Part shown: positions 36,308 to 45,207 of the stretch, in pieces
Position numbering within the stretch: position 1 is the stretch's first letter
Layout: every line of letters starts with the position of its first letter
NCBI RefSeq assembly: GCF_052060035.1
Contig: NZ_JBPOEA010000002.1
Span: 62,001-126,000, forward strand
Direction: 5' to 3'
DNA: 64,000 nucleotides
Origin: Fodinibius sp052060035
GTDB lineage: Bacteria > Bacteroidota > Rhodothermia > Balneolales > Balneolaceae
Made by a program: the position numbers and the translations under genes
The notes under the pieces: model-generated
The model's database searches: none
Told to the model about the DNA's origin: nothing
Seen by the model: the letters and a program-made list of their open reading frames with translations, nothing else

Positions 36308-37108
36308 TTAGCGCATTTTATCTATCATCTCGAAAGAGGTTTTGATTCCTCTGATGAGCGCTGAACTTAGCCCATTGTGTTCCATTTCATTTAATCCCGC
36401 AATAGTACAGCCTTTTGGAGTAGTTACTTTGTCGATCTCCTGTTCGGGATGACCGCCGGATTCTAACAGCAGTGCTGCTGCTCCGCGTGCCGTTTGGGCC
36501 GCGATTAGCTGTGCATCACCAGCGTGAAATCCCACTTCTATGCCACCTTGAGAAGCGGCGCGAATATATCGGAGAAAAAAGGCAATACCGCATGCTCCTA
36601 ACACGGTTGAAGCCTCCATTAGTTCAGTTTCGATGAGTAGCGTTTTACCCATGGTTTCAAAAAGTTTTACGGTGAGTTTTTCCGCCTCGTCGTGAGGTGT
36701 TTTCTCAATGCAGGTCATAGCCTGATTGATGGCAGCTGCTGTGTTTGGCATTACTCGCAATATCTGAAATCCGGAGCCCACCATTTCTGCAATTTCTTCA
36801 TCCCTCACACCTGCGATCGTTGATATCAGGATTTGTTCCTCAGGATCTATTGCAGGTTTAATTTCGGAAATTAGGGACTCTATTTGCATAGGTTGCACCG
36901 CAAGAATAATAATTTCAGCATTCTTAACAGCTTCAATATTATCATCCGTTACGGAGACATTTTCAGCTTCCAGATGTGTGATAAGTTCCACATTTCGCCT
37001 GGTTACAGTTACGTTGTATGTGGATCCTGCCTCTTTCGTACGGGCCAGCCCTTGAGCTAATGCACTTCCGAGATTTCCTCCACCGAGGATAGCAACTTCA
37101 GTTTTCAT
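36308..37108 (-). CDS. proC: Pyrroline-5-carboxylate reductase ProC
   Basis: A 266-residue NAD(P)H-dependent reductase forming proline from pyrroline-5-carboxylate. The Rossmann start is VAILGGGNLGSALAQGLA (~4-21). ILAVQPMQ (~70-77) and LRVMPNTAAAINQAMTCIE (~118-136) are conserved, and the C-terminal signature is SGGHPEQEIDKVTTPKGCTIAGLNEME (~215-241). It lies 12 bases after argH as the last gene of the arginine operon, an arrangement seen in Bacteroidota arg clusters. Confidence 0.94.
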   Translation of the reverse strand: MKTEVAILGGGNLGSALAQGLARTKEAGSTYNVTVTRRNVELITHLEAENVSVTDDNIEAVKNAEIIILAVQPMQIESLISEIKPAIDPEEQILISTIAGVRDEEIAEMVGSGFQILRVMPNTAAAINQAMTCIEKTPHDEAEKLTVKLFETMGKTLLIETELMEASTVLGACGIAFFLRYIRAASQGGIEVGFHAGDAQLIAAQTARGAAALLLESGGHPEQEIDKVTTPKGCTIAGLNEMEHNGLSSALIRGIKTSFEMIDKMR

Positions 37109-37120
37109 AGAAAGTAAATG

Positions 37121-38416
37121 TTAGTTGTTGGAATTAAAGACGGCGTTAAATTTTTTTTGAATTTCCTCATTGCAAAGATTGCTGATGCTACCCTCGTGCG
37201 TATGTCGGATATTTTTATTCGGTTCAAAGTCTCCCTCTTCAATAGCTTTTCCAATATCTTTGTAAGCCACTCTAAATGGCACACCTTGCTCTACTTTATC
37301 ATTCACTGCTTCCACACTGTAGATGTATTTGTATTTATTATCCGCAATGACATCTTCATGAACTTGCATCTGCTCTATCATCAACTTACAAGTATAAAGG
37401 CACGATTTGACTGTTTCCACCGCAGGGAACAGTTTTCCCTTGAGCAGCTGATAATCTCGGTGATAACCGCTGGGTAAGTTATTAATAATTAGGGTAAGTT
37501 CATTGGGAAGCGACTGGATATCGTTGCATTTTGCGCGGATAAGTTCAAAGGCATCCGGATTTTTTTTATGAGGCATTATGCTGGAGCCGGTTGTGAGCGA
37601 ATCAGGAAAGGACAGAAAATCATAATTTTGATTACAGTACAAACACACATCCATTGCCATTTTCGATAACGTTCCGGCCACTGCACTCAACCCAAAGGCT
37701 GTAAATTTTTCAAGACGACCGCGGCTCATCTGTGCTGCCACAGAGTTGTATTTGAGCGTGCTGAATCCCAGTAATGTTGTAGTTATTTCCCGATTGATGG
37801 GAAGAGAGCTCCCATATCCTGCAGCGGAACCGAGGGGATTTTGGTCTGCAATATCAAACGCTGCATTGAGTTGATGAAGATCATCAATGAGGGATTCTGC
37901 ATAGGCGGCAAACCACAAGCCGAAAGAAGAGGGCATGGCCACCTGCATATGGGTATAACCAGGAATGAGAACCTCTTTGTGGGTTTCACTCAAATCAAGA
38001 AGCTGTTCAAAAAGGGGTTTTATAAGCTGTTTTATTTCATTGATTTGATCTTTGACGTACAAGTGAAGGCATACGAGGACTTGATCATTACGGGATCGCC
38101 CGGCATGGATTTTCTTGCCCGTGTCGCCCAGAGCTTGTGTTAACTCATATTCAATTTTCGAATGGACATCCTCAAACTCTTCCTCTATGATAAAGGTCTC
38201 CTCGCTGATCGTTTCTCCTATTTTTTCGAGCTCGTTTGCAATAGCACGGTATTCCTGATCAGAAAGTAGTTCAACTTTCTTCAACATCTGCGCATGGGCT
38301 TTGGAGGCTTCGATATCGTATTTGGCAATTTCTAAATCCAGCACCCGATCGTCACCTACCGTAAACTGTTCAATTATTTCATTAGTGGATTGGTTTCCCT
38401 GTTTCCAAAGTTTCAT
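37121..38416 (-). CDS. argH: Argininosuccinate lyase
   Basis: A 431-residue lyase releasing arginine and fumarate in the last step of synthesis. The family signature GSSIMPHKKNPDAFELIRAK lies at ~279-298, and GAGRSRNDQV-like AGRSRNDQVLVCLH occurs at ~103-116. HxxP and the active-site His region YTHMQVAMPSSFG are at ~159-171. It starts 3 bases after the M20 deacylase stop, in a tight operon. Confidence 0.95.
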   Translation of the reverse strand: MKLWKQGNQSTNEIIEQFTVGDDRVLDLEIAKYDIEASKAHAQMLKKVELLSDQEYRAIANELEKIGETISEETFIIEEEFEDVHSKIEYELTQALGDTGKKIHAGRSRNDQVLVCLHLYVKDQINEIKQLIKPLFEQLLDLSETHKEVLIPGYTHMQVAMPSSFGLWFAAYAESLIDDLHQLNAAFDIADQNPLGSAAGYGSSLPINREITTTLLGFSTLKYNSVAAQMSRGRLEKFTAFGLSAVAGTLSKMAMDVCLYCNQNYDFLSFPDSLTTGSSIMPHKKNPDAFELIRAKCNDIQSLPNELTLIINNLPSGYHRDYQLLKGKLFPAVETVKSCLYTCKLMIEQMQVHEDVIADNKYKYIYSVEAVNDKVEQGVPFRVAYKDIGKAIEEGDFEPNKNIRHTHEGSISNLCNEEIQKKFNAVFNSNN

Positions 38417-38419
38417 CTG

Positions 38420-39475
38420 CTATAGTATTTGAATTAGAAGCGTAATGTATGTGTGGATCCCTTTAGCAATCTCATCGAGATAAATAAATTCATCTGCAGT
38501 GTGAGAGCGTGCTGATTTTCCCGGACCAATTTTGATGGAGGGAACCGGAAGCAAAGCTTGGTCTGACAGTGTCGGCGATCCAAAGGTCTTCAAGCCGATG
38601 GCTTTACCAGCGCTGACAATAGGATGGTCTTCAGCAATGAAGGAAGGTTGTAACCGTGTTGATCGAGGGGTCACTTCCGAAATGAGATAGTGCTGTATAA
38701 TCGCTAAGGTCTCCTCGTTTGTATAGGCATCAGTAGTTCGAACATCCACAGTAAACGAACAGTGGTCTGGCACCACGTTGTGTTTGGTTCCACCTTTGAT
38801 GATAGCAGGAGTCATTTTTATCGGCCCCAGAAATTCAGATTCTTTTTTAAAATTATAGAACTGAAGCCATTCAATGTCTCCAGAAGCAATACAAATGGCA
38901 TTTTGCCCCTCATTTCGGGCAGTATGTCCACTTTCTCCCTTGGCCAGGCAGTCGAGCACCATCAGGCCTTTTTCAGCTATAGCCATCTGCATTTGGGTGG
39001 GTTCGCCTACGATCCCAAATTTGATCGGGGGTAATTTTTTAAAGAGGGATCCAATGCCGTTATTTCCTGAGATTTCTTCTTCCGCCGTTATTGCCAAAAG
39101 GAGATTATAGTTGAGTTTTTTCTGCTCATAGAAATGAATAAAGGTAGCAATCAGCGAGCTTAAAGCCCCTCCGGCATCATTTGAGCCGAGTCCATAGAGT
39201 TTACCGTTTGCAATATCAGGATTGAAGGGATCCCTGGAGTAGGCTGTGCTGGGGCGTACCGTATCGTGATGGGAGTTCAGCAAAATGGTCGGTTTAGTGG
39301 CATCAAAGTGCTTGTTTTTTGCCCAGACATTATTGAGATGTCGCTTTGCCTTAATACCATTTTCTGATAAATAATCACGGATCACTGCGGCCGTTTTAGA
39401 TTCCTCTTTAGAAAATGAAGGGATGGCAATAAGTGCTTTGAGCAGATCAATAGATTGGCTGGCTAATGGATTCAT
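38420..39475 (-). CDS. argE: M20-family N-acyl-ornithine/citrulline deacylase (ArgE-like)
   Basis: A 351-residue zinc peptidase-family enzyme. Metal ligands are visible in SHHDTVRPS (~67-75, His and Asp), GLGSNDAGGAL (~95-105), the catalytic EEE in AEEEISGNNG (~130-139) and GEPTQM (~156-161). In clusters with N-acyl-ornithine transcarbamylase the deacylase is expected to act on N-acyl-citrulline, after carbamoylation and not before it. Its end overlaps argH spacing closely, and its start overlaps the argB stop by 4 bases. Confidence 0.88.
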   Translation of the reverse strand: MNPLASQSIDLLKALIAIPSFSKEESKTAAVIRDYLSENGIKAKRHLNNVWAKNKHFDATKPTILLNSHHDTVRPSTAYSRDPFNPDIANGKLYGLGSNDAGGALSSLIATFIHFYEQKKLNYNLLLAITAEEEISGNNGIGSLFKKLPPIKFGIVGEPTQMQMAIAEKGLMVLDCLAKGESGHTARNEGQNAICIASGDIEWLQFYNFKKESEFLGPIKMTPAIIKGGTKHNVVPDHCSFTVDVRTTDAYTNEETLAIIQHYLISEVTPRSTRLQPSFIAEDHPIVSAGKAIGLKTFGSPTLSDQALLPVPSIKIGPGKSARSHTADEFIYLDEIAKGIHTYITLLIQIL

Positions 39476-40248
39476 AATGTTAGTTCAGTCCCCGTTTGGT
39501 TCGATAGATTATGGGCATGTTTTATATGCACATTTTGGACATCCTGGTATAGGGCTTCAAAGGCCGTATCCAGTTTAGGTATCATTCCGTCTTTGATAAC
39601 TCCTTTGGCTTTTAGATTTGTGAAGGTTTCTTTACTCAGTAGTTCGATCAGGGAGTCTTCATCATTGACATTTTGTAGTACACCGGGCTTTTCAAAACAG
39701 TAGCTTAATTTTACTTTGCACGTTTGGCAAAGGGCTGCAGCCAGGGTTGAGGCAATGGTATCAGCATTGGTATTGAGCAGTTGACCGTTGGTGTCATGCG
39801 TGATAGCAGAGATTACAGGGATGATTTGTTCATCCAGTAATCGCTTAAGGAAGTACGTACTGATGGATTCCCTATCAATATCTCCGACAAAACCGTAGTT
39901 GATTTCGGTACCACTCCGCTTTTGAGCAGGAATGATATTGAGGTCTGCGCCCGACAGTCCCAGCGCATTGGCAGATTGGGCTTGGAGCTTGGCCACAATA
40001 TTTTTGTTGATTAGACCGGCATATACCATTACCGCAACATCCAGCGTTGGGCTATCGGTAATGCGTCGTCCGTCTTTCATCTGGATAGGAATATCCAGCT
40101 TTTGGCACATGTCAGAAGCGGAACTTCCACCGCCGTGTACCAATATTTTAGGATGATCAAGCTTCGTAAATTCATCCATAAACTTTTCGAGCATGTGGTG
40201 GTTGTCGATAATATTTCCACCGATCTTTATGATCTCCAGTGTATTCAT
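39472..40248 (-). CDS. argB: N-acylglutamate kinase ArgB
   Basis: A 258-residue amino acid kinase. The N-terminal IIKIGGNII (~5-13), ILVHGGGSSASDMCQKL (~35-51), GRRITD (~60-65) and LNTNADTIASTLAAAL (~156-171) are the ATP and substrate motifs. It lacks the N-terminal extension linked to hexameric arginine-inhibited kinases, so feedback control by arginine at this step is not indicated. The acyl group may be acetyl or succinyl. Its stop codon shares an ATGA overlap with the deacylase gene. Confidence 0.92.
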   Translation of the reverse strand: MNTLEIIKIGGNIIDNHHMLEKFMDEFTKLDHPKILVHGGGSSASDMCQKLDIPIQMKDGRRITDSPTLDVAVMVYAGLINKNIVAKLQAQSANALGLSGADLNIIPAQKRSGTEINYGFVGDIDRESISTYFLKRLLDEQIIPVISAITHDTNGQLLNTNADTIASTLAAALCQTCKVKLSYCFEKPGVLQNVNDEDSLIELLSKETFTNLKAKGVIKDGMIPKLDTAFEALYQDVQNVHIKHAHNLSNQTGTELTL

Positions 40249-41183
40249 TATAGATCCTCCAGCAGATTTTGAAGGACAGCTTGGGCAGCGTATTCGCGAT
40301 TTTTGGTCTGTTCAAATACCAGCGATTTGTCGATAACCTCATCGGTTGCCACTACATTTCGTCGGATTGGCAGGCAATGCATGAATTTTCCATTATTGGT
40401 TAGATCCATTTTTTCCTGGGATATGGTCCAGTCATTCTCAACTGATGGAGTTTGTCCATATTGGGAATAACTCGACCAATTTTTCGTATAGACAAAATCG
40501 GCATTCTCAAGCGCTGATTCCTGATCATTGGTAATGGCAACGCCATCCGTAAACCTTTTACTGAGTCCATATCCTTTGGGATGGGTCAGCGTGATCGCAG
40601 CATCAGTTTTGGTAATCCACTGGAGAAATGAATTGGCGACTGCCTGTGGAAGAGCCTTGGGATGCGGTGCCCAACTTAGTACTATATTAGGTTTGGGAAT
40701 ATTCGATTCGGCAATGGTCGCCAGGTCTGTCAGTGACTGCAGGGGGTGCAAGGTAGCCGATTCCAAGCTTATAACGGGAACGTTGGAATGCTCTATAAAT
40801 TTTTTAAGCACTTTCTCCTCGTAATCTTCGTCACGATTTTTGAGATTTGCAAATGTTCGCACCCCCATGATATCGCAGTAACCGCTGATGACCTGCACCG
40901 CATCTTTGATATGCTCTTGGGTTGAACCGTCCATGACAGAGCCATCCTCAAATTCTATATTCCAGCCATTCTTGTTAATGTTCATTACAATCACATCCAT
41001 GTCCAGATTTATGGCTGCATTTTGGGTGCTCAGTCGCGTTCGCAGACTGGGATTAAAGAAGATAAGTGCCAGTGTTTTATTGGTGCCCAGAGTAGATCGC
41101 TTACCATTATTTTTTATCTCGAGGACTTGCTGTATCAATGATTGAGGATGTTTGATATCGTGTACTGAAGTAAAATTTTTCAT
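40248..41183 (-). CDS. argF': N-acyl-L-ornithine transcarbamylase (acetyl- or succinyl-ornithine type)
   Basis: A 311-residue transcarbamylase. The carbamoyl-phosphate loop FFNPSLRTRLSTQ lies at ~42-54, EHIKDAVQVISGYCDIMGVR at ~90-109, HPLQSLTDL at ~147-155 and the C-terminal loop MHCLPIRRN at ~264-272. These match the branch that carbamoylates N-acetyl- or N-succinyl-ornithine. The ordinary ArgF ornithine loop is absent. The position that decides acetyl versus succinyl, occupied by Glu in Xanthomonas and Pro in Bacteroides fragilis from memory of those structures, is Gln89 here. It overlaps argB by one base (TAATG). Confidence 0.9.
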   Translation of the reverse strand: MKNFTSVHDIKHPQSLIQQVLEIKNNGKRSTLGTNKTLALIFFNPSLRTRLSTQNAAINLDMDVIVMNINKNGWNIEFEDGSVMDGSTQEHIKDAVQVISGYCDIMGVRTFANLKNRDEDYEEKVLKKFIEHSNVPVISLESATLHPLQSLTDLATIAESNIPKPNIVLSWAPHPKALPQAVANSFLQWITKTDAAITLTHPKGYGLSKRFTDGVAITNDQESALENADFVYTKNWSSYSQYGQTPSVENDWTISQEKMDLTNNGKFMHCLPIRRNVVATDEVIDKSLVFEQTKNREYAAQAVLQNLLEDL

Positions 41184-41188
41184 CGTGG

Positions 41189-42322
41189 TTAGTGCTGTGT
41201 TAGAATGTTTTGTATTGCTACTATGAATTGGGTAGCCTCTTTTTTTGAAATTGTCAGCGGGGGAAGCAGCCGCATTACATTGGGATTAGAAGAAACGCCA
41301 GTGATGATGTGTTTCTTTTCGATAAGAGATTGTCGTAGTTTCTTGATGGGAAAGGGAAATTCTACACCTATCATTAAGCCGCGTCCGCGTGCTTCTTTGA
41401 TTGGAGTAAGGGTTGCAAGCTCGTTAAGAAGGTATTGTCCTACTTCCGCGGCATGGGTAACGAGTTGTTCCTTTTCGATTACATCCAGTACGGCACCAGC
41501 TGCTGTGCAGGCCAGATGATTACCCCCGAAGGTAGAGCCCAGTCGTCCGTAGTTGGCTTCAAATTTGGGACTTAGGATGGTGCCTGCTACGGGGAAACCG
41601 TTGCCCATTCCTTTTGCTACTGTAATGATGTCGGGTTGGATACCGGCATGTTGGTGTGCAAAGAACCGGCCGGTACGTCCGAAACCGGACTGAATTTCAT
41701 CGCAAATCAGTACGGTGTTATATTTCTCACAAAGTTCTTCAACCTCTTTTAGAAAAGCATTTTCAGGAACACGAATTCCCCCAATACCTTGTATTCCTTC
41801 GATAACGACAGCGCAAATATCACCTTGGCTGATTTCTGATTCCAAGGCTTCAATATCATTAAGTTCCAGAAAAACAACGTCGCTGCTTTTATTGATCGGG
41901 GCCGTGTAGGCATCTTTGTCAGTGATGTTTAGCGCAGTGGTCGTACGTCCATGGAATGCTTTTTCAAACGAAATGACTTTCGATTGGCCATTGTGAAAGG
42001 AGGCCATCTTCAGGGCATTTTCAATAGCTTCGGCGCCAGAGTTACAAAGAAATAGCTGGTAGTTTTTATAGCCGGATTGCTTGCCAAGTTTTGCCGCTAA
42101 TTTTTGCTGCAGTGGGTTTTGTACCGAGTTTGAATAGAAGCCGATGTTGTTTAGCTGATCAGTAATCGCATCGACATAGTGTGGATGACTGTGACCAATA
42201 GATATCACAGCATGGCCGCCATAGAAATCCAGGTATCTGTTCCCGTCATTACAATACACATAGCTTCCTTTGGCTTTTACGGGTTCTAAATCAAGTAGGG
42301 GGTAAACGTCAAAGATTTCCAT
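41189..42322 (-). CDS. argD: N-acyl-ornithine aminotransferase ArgD
   Basis: A 377-residue PLP-dependent class-III aminotransferase. YVYCNDGNRYLDFYGGHAVISIGHSHP is its start region. The cofactor-binding part includes CNSGAEAIENALKMA (~95-109), LICDEIQSGFGRTGRF (~203-218) and the Schiff-base Lys in TVAKGMGNGFPVAG (~237-250). I chose the Met at 42322 (protein starting MEIFDVYPL), because homologues begin there and it follows the argC stop by one base. The longer reading from 42364 would overlap argC by 41 bases. Confidence 0.93.
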   Translation of the reverse strand: MEIFDVYPLLDLEPVKAKGSYVYCNDGNRYLDFYGGHAVISIGHSHPHYVDAITDQLNNIGFYSNSVQNPLQQKLAAKLGKQSGYKNYQLFLCNSGAEAIENALKMASFHNGQSKVISFEKAFHGRTTTALNITDKDAYTAPINKSSDVVFLELNDIEALESEISQGDICAVVIEGIQGIGGIRVPENAFLKEVEELCEKYNTVLICDEIQSGFGRTGRFFAHQHAGIQPDIITVAKGMGNGFPVAGTILSPKFEANYGRLGSTFGGNHLACTAAGAVLDVIEKEQLVTHAAEVGQYLLNELATLTPIKEARGRGLMIGVEFPFPIKKLRQSLIEKKHIITGVSSNPNVMRLLPPLTISKKEATQFIVAIQNILTQH

Positions 42323-42323
42323 A

Positions 42324-43301
42324 TTAGAAATGAGTGGGTTTAAGCAGAAGTCCATTGGTTTCATCGAGGCCGAACATCAGGTTCATGTTTTGGAGAGCTT
42401 GTCCAGATGCGCCCTTTAGTAGATTATCGATAATACTGGTGATCAGCAGTTGTCCGTTTTTTTTCTGAAGATGCAAGAGGCATTTGTTGGTGTTGATTAC
42501 CTGTTTGAGATGCAGCGGATCAGGGCTGATATATACAAAAGGGCTATCGGAATAAAACTCCTTAAACAGTGATTGGGCGTTTTCAAGGGATATACCGCTC
42601 TTGGTATAAGCAGAGATGAATATGCCCCTCGTAAAATTCCCGCGCATTGGTACAAAATGGAGCTCAGAATCGAAGTCATCGGATAACTGCTTGATGCTCT
42701 GTGTTATTTCCGTGACATGCTGGTGATTAAGAGCCTTATAAACAGAAACATTACTATTACGCCAGCTAAAATGCGTGGTGTCACTAAGCGAGCTTCCCGC
42801 CCCGGTAGAACCGGTAATGCCATGAATATGAAGGTCGTGCTGCAGACCCGATGCTTGTGCCAGGGGCAGCAGTGCCAGTTGAATAGCTGTGGCAAAACAG
42901 CCGGGATTGGCTACGTTTTTTGCTTTCTGGACAGCGTTCTTTTGAAGCTCTGGCAGCCCATAAATAAATGGGCGTTGGTGATATGATTGCTGTCCCTCAA
43001 GACGAAAATCGCGGCTCAGATCAATGATATTTGTAGTCGGTGCTACAGGATGCTTTGTTAGAATTTCAGCCGAATTGCCGTGGCCGGTGCACAGAAAAAG
43101 CACATCAATGTCACGATTCACCTTGGAGCTGAAGTGGAGATCTGTTTCTCCGAGCAGGTCGTTGTGCACGGTAGTAATTGGGTTGCCGTGTTGGCTCCTG
43201 CTGTATATAAAATCGATTGTAACTTCCGGATGATTGAGTAGCAGGCGAATAAGTTCTCCGCCAGTGTATCCCGATCCTCCTATAATTCCCGCGTTAATCA
43301 T
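42324..43301 (-). CDS. argC: N-acyl-glutamyl-phosphate reductase ArgC
   Basis: A 325-residue NADPH-dependent reductase. The nucleotide-binding start is GIIGGSGYTGGELIRLL (~6-22). The catalytic Cys is in NPGCFATAIQLALLPL (~132-147), and FVPMRGNFTRGIF (~216-228) is a conserved late motif. The usual partner His region is IHGITGSTGAG. It overlaps the argG end by 8 bases and is followed at once by argD. Confidence 0.95.
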   Translation of the reverse strand: MINAGIIGGSGYTGGELIRLLLNHPEVTIDFIYSRSQHGNPITTVHNDLLGETDLHFSSKVNRDIDVLFLCTGHGNSAEILTKHPVAPTTNIIDLSRDFRLEGQQSYHQRPFIYGLPELQKNAVQKAKNVANPGCFATAIQLALLPLAQASGLQHDLHIHGITGSTGAGSSLSDTTHFSWRNSNVSVYKALNHQHVTEITQSIKQLSDDFDSELHFVPMRGNFTRGIFISAYTKSGISLENAQSLFKEFYSDSPFVYISPDPLHLKQVINTNKCLLHLQKKNGQLLITSIIDNLLKGASGQALQNMNLMFGLDETNGLLLKPTHF

Positions 43302-44490
43302 TACTGTTCACCGTTTTATGGATATTAATTTGATTAGATAAAATCTTGGCAAATCCCCTCACATCGTCACCGCTCCAGCCCTTGTTCATTTCTCCATAAT
43401 CCCCGAATTTCGCATTCATCAGATCATTCGGCGACGAAATGCCATCGATTTCAAAACGGTATGGATGCAACGTAATTTTCACTGATCCTGATACCGCTTG
43501 TTGGGTAGATTTCATAAAATTCTCAATATCCCGCATGACGGGATCAAGGTATTGTCCTTCGTGCAGCATCATTCCATACCATTCGGCCAGTTGGTTTTTC
43601 CAGTAGAGTTGCCACTTGGTAAGCACGTGTTTCTCAAGATGCTTGTGCGCGTTTATCAGAATTATCGGCGCGGCAGCTTCAAATCCTACTCGGCCTTTAA
43701 TGCCAATAATGGTATCACCTACATGGATATCCCGCCCTACCGCATAAGCCGAAGCGAGTTTGTCAAGATGTTTTATCAGTTTTACGGGTTGATAGTGTGT
43801 GTCGTTTAGTGCAACCGGTTCTCCATCTTCAAATATCAGTTCGATGGTCTGGGATTCTTGCTTTTCCATCTGGCTGGGCCAAGCTTCCTCGGGTAAGGGC
43901 TCGTCAGAAGTCAATGTTTCGGCTCCGCCAACGCTGGTGCCCCACAGGCCTTTGTTGATGGAATATTTGGACTGGGCCCAATCGAAGTCAAAACCGTGAT
44001 CTTGCAGGAATTTTACTTCTTGCTGGCGGCTTAGCTGCTGGTCACGGATGGGAGTTATGATTTCCAATTCGGGTGCCATTACATTGAAGATTAAGTCGAA
44101 ACGCACTTGGTCATTGCCGGCTCCCGTACTGCCGTGGGCTATGGCTTCGGCTCCGATACTTTTGGCATATTCGGCGATAGCTACAGCTTGGAAAATACGT
44201 TCGGAGCTAACCGATAGTGGATAGGTGTCATTTTTCAACACATTGCCGAATATGAGGTAACGGATAACGTTTTCGTAAAAGGCTTCGGTTTGCTTAAGTG
44301 TTTGATGGGAATCCGTGCCCAGCGAATGGGCATGTTCTTCAATATCCGTTAGTTGCTGCTCAGTGAATCCACCGGTATCCACCAAGACGGTGTGTATGTT
44401 GGCATCAAAGGTTTCTTGTAGATACGGTACGCAGTAAGAGGTATCAAGTCCGCCGCTGAAGGCAAGTACAATTTTTTTCTTGTTATTCAT
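43294..44490 (-). CDS. argG: Argininosuccinate synthase ArgG
   Basis: A 398-residue ATP-dependent ligase joining citrulline and aspartate. The ATP pyrophosphatase loop VLAFSGGLDTSYCVPYL lies at ~8-24. AHGSTGAGNDQVRFDLI is the citrulline/aspartate site (~117-133), and KYSINKGLWGTSVGG (~176-190) and GRDIHVGDTIIGIKGR follow. It is the first of the seven enzyme genes following the GNAT gene, 74 bases downstream of it. Confidence 0.96.
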   Translation of the reverse strand: MNNKKKIVLAFSGGLDTSYCVPYLQETFDANIHTVLVDTGGFTEQQLTDIEEHAHSLGTDSHQTLKQTEAFYENVIRYLIFGNVLKNDTYPLSVSSERIFQAVAIAEYAKSIGAEAIAHGSTGAGNDQVRFDLIFNVMAPELEIITPIRDQQLSRQQEVKFLQDHGFDFDWAQSKYSINKGLWGTSVGGAETLTSDEPLPEEAWPSQMEKQESQTIELIFEDGEPVALNDTHYQPVKLIKHLDKLASAYAVGRDIHVGDTIIGIKGRVGFEAAAPIILINAHKHLEKHVLTKWQLYWKNQLAEWYGMMLHEGQYLDPVMRDIENFMKSTQQAVSGSVKITLHPYRFEIDGISSPNDLMNAKFGDYGEMNKGWSGDDVRGFAKILSNQINIHKTVNSND

Positions 44491-44564
44491 AGGTAATAGG
44501 GTAAATGGTTCCTAAAGAAAATGGTTTGGAGATGTCCTGTAAGCTGATGTAGGTCAGGCTTTTT

Positions 44565-45128
44565 TCAGCTCCGCCGGTTTTTGGAATCTTCTTTCTCGTC
44601 GGGATCGTAGAGCATGCCGGTACAAAGGCAGTCTTTGCGATCTTCGCTGGTCAGAATATCGTAATTGGGACAACTTTGGCAGCCCTTCCAGAATTCTTCA
44701 TCTTGGGTAAGCTCGGAGAAAGTGACTGGCTTGTATCCCATATCAGAATTGATTTTCATCACCGCCATGCTTGTAGTAATTCCAAAAATTTTGGCTTCGG
44801 GATATTTCTGGCGCGAAAGCTCAAAAATTTGCTGTTTGATACGCCTGCCGAGCCCCATCATGCGATAATGCGGATGGACGATGAGGCCTGAGTTGGCAAT
44901 ATAGTTGTCGTGACCCCAGTTTTCTATATAGCAAAAGCCGGCCAGTTTGTCATCGTCTTGGTCAATGGCAATAACCGCTTTGCCTTCAGAGATCTTGTTT
45001 TTTATATATTCTGGAGCACGTTTGGCAATCCCAGTGCCGCGCTTTTTGGCAGCCTTTTTCATGAGATCGCAAATTTGATCTGCGTAACAAAGATGATCAG
45101 TGTCAGCTATAGTAAGAGAAATATCCAT
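44565..45128 (-). CDS. GNAT acyltransferase heading the arginine operon, with a Cys-rich tail
   Basis: A 187-residue GNAT protein. The acyl-CoA loop is RMMGLGRRI at 89-97. The tail holds Cys150, Cys153, Cys167 and Cys169 (CQSC ... CLC), a likely metal site not typical of GNAT enzymes. Position as first gene of the operon suggests it makes the N-acyl-glutamate that ArgB uses, as proposed for similar genes in Bacteroidota arg clusters. This is inference, since the sequence resembles ArgA's catalytic domain only at the GNAT level and there is no kinase-like domain. Confidence 0.72.
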   Translation of the reverse strand: MDISLTIADTDHLCYADQICDLMKKAAKKRGTGIAKRAPEYIKNKISEGKAVIAIDQDDDKLAGFCYIENWGHDNYIANSGLIVHPHYRMMGLGRRIKQQIFELSRQKYPEAKIFGITTSMAVMKINSDMGYKPVTFSELTQDEEFWKGCQSCPNYDILTSEDRKDCLCTGMLYDPDEKEDSKNRRS

Positions 45129-45150
45129 CGTACGGCGATGTTTAATACAG

Positions 45151-45171
45151 CAGCGATACAGGTATTCGCTG
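45151..45171. promoter_or_regulatory. Imperfect palindrome just before the arginine operon start
   Basis: On the plus strand, CAGCGATAC (45151-45159) faces GTATTCGCTG (45162-45171), a match of all nine bases with one inserted T. It lies 22 bases upstream of the GNAT start codon, so it could be an operator for an arginine-responsive repressor or a hairpin affecting translation start. Confidence 0.4.
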
Positions 45172-45207
45172 GAAGAAATAAAGTTTTAAAAAATGAGGGG
45201 ACGAGAG

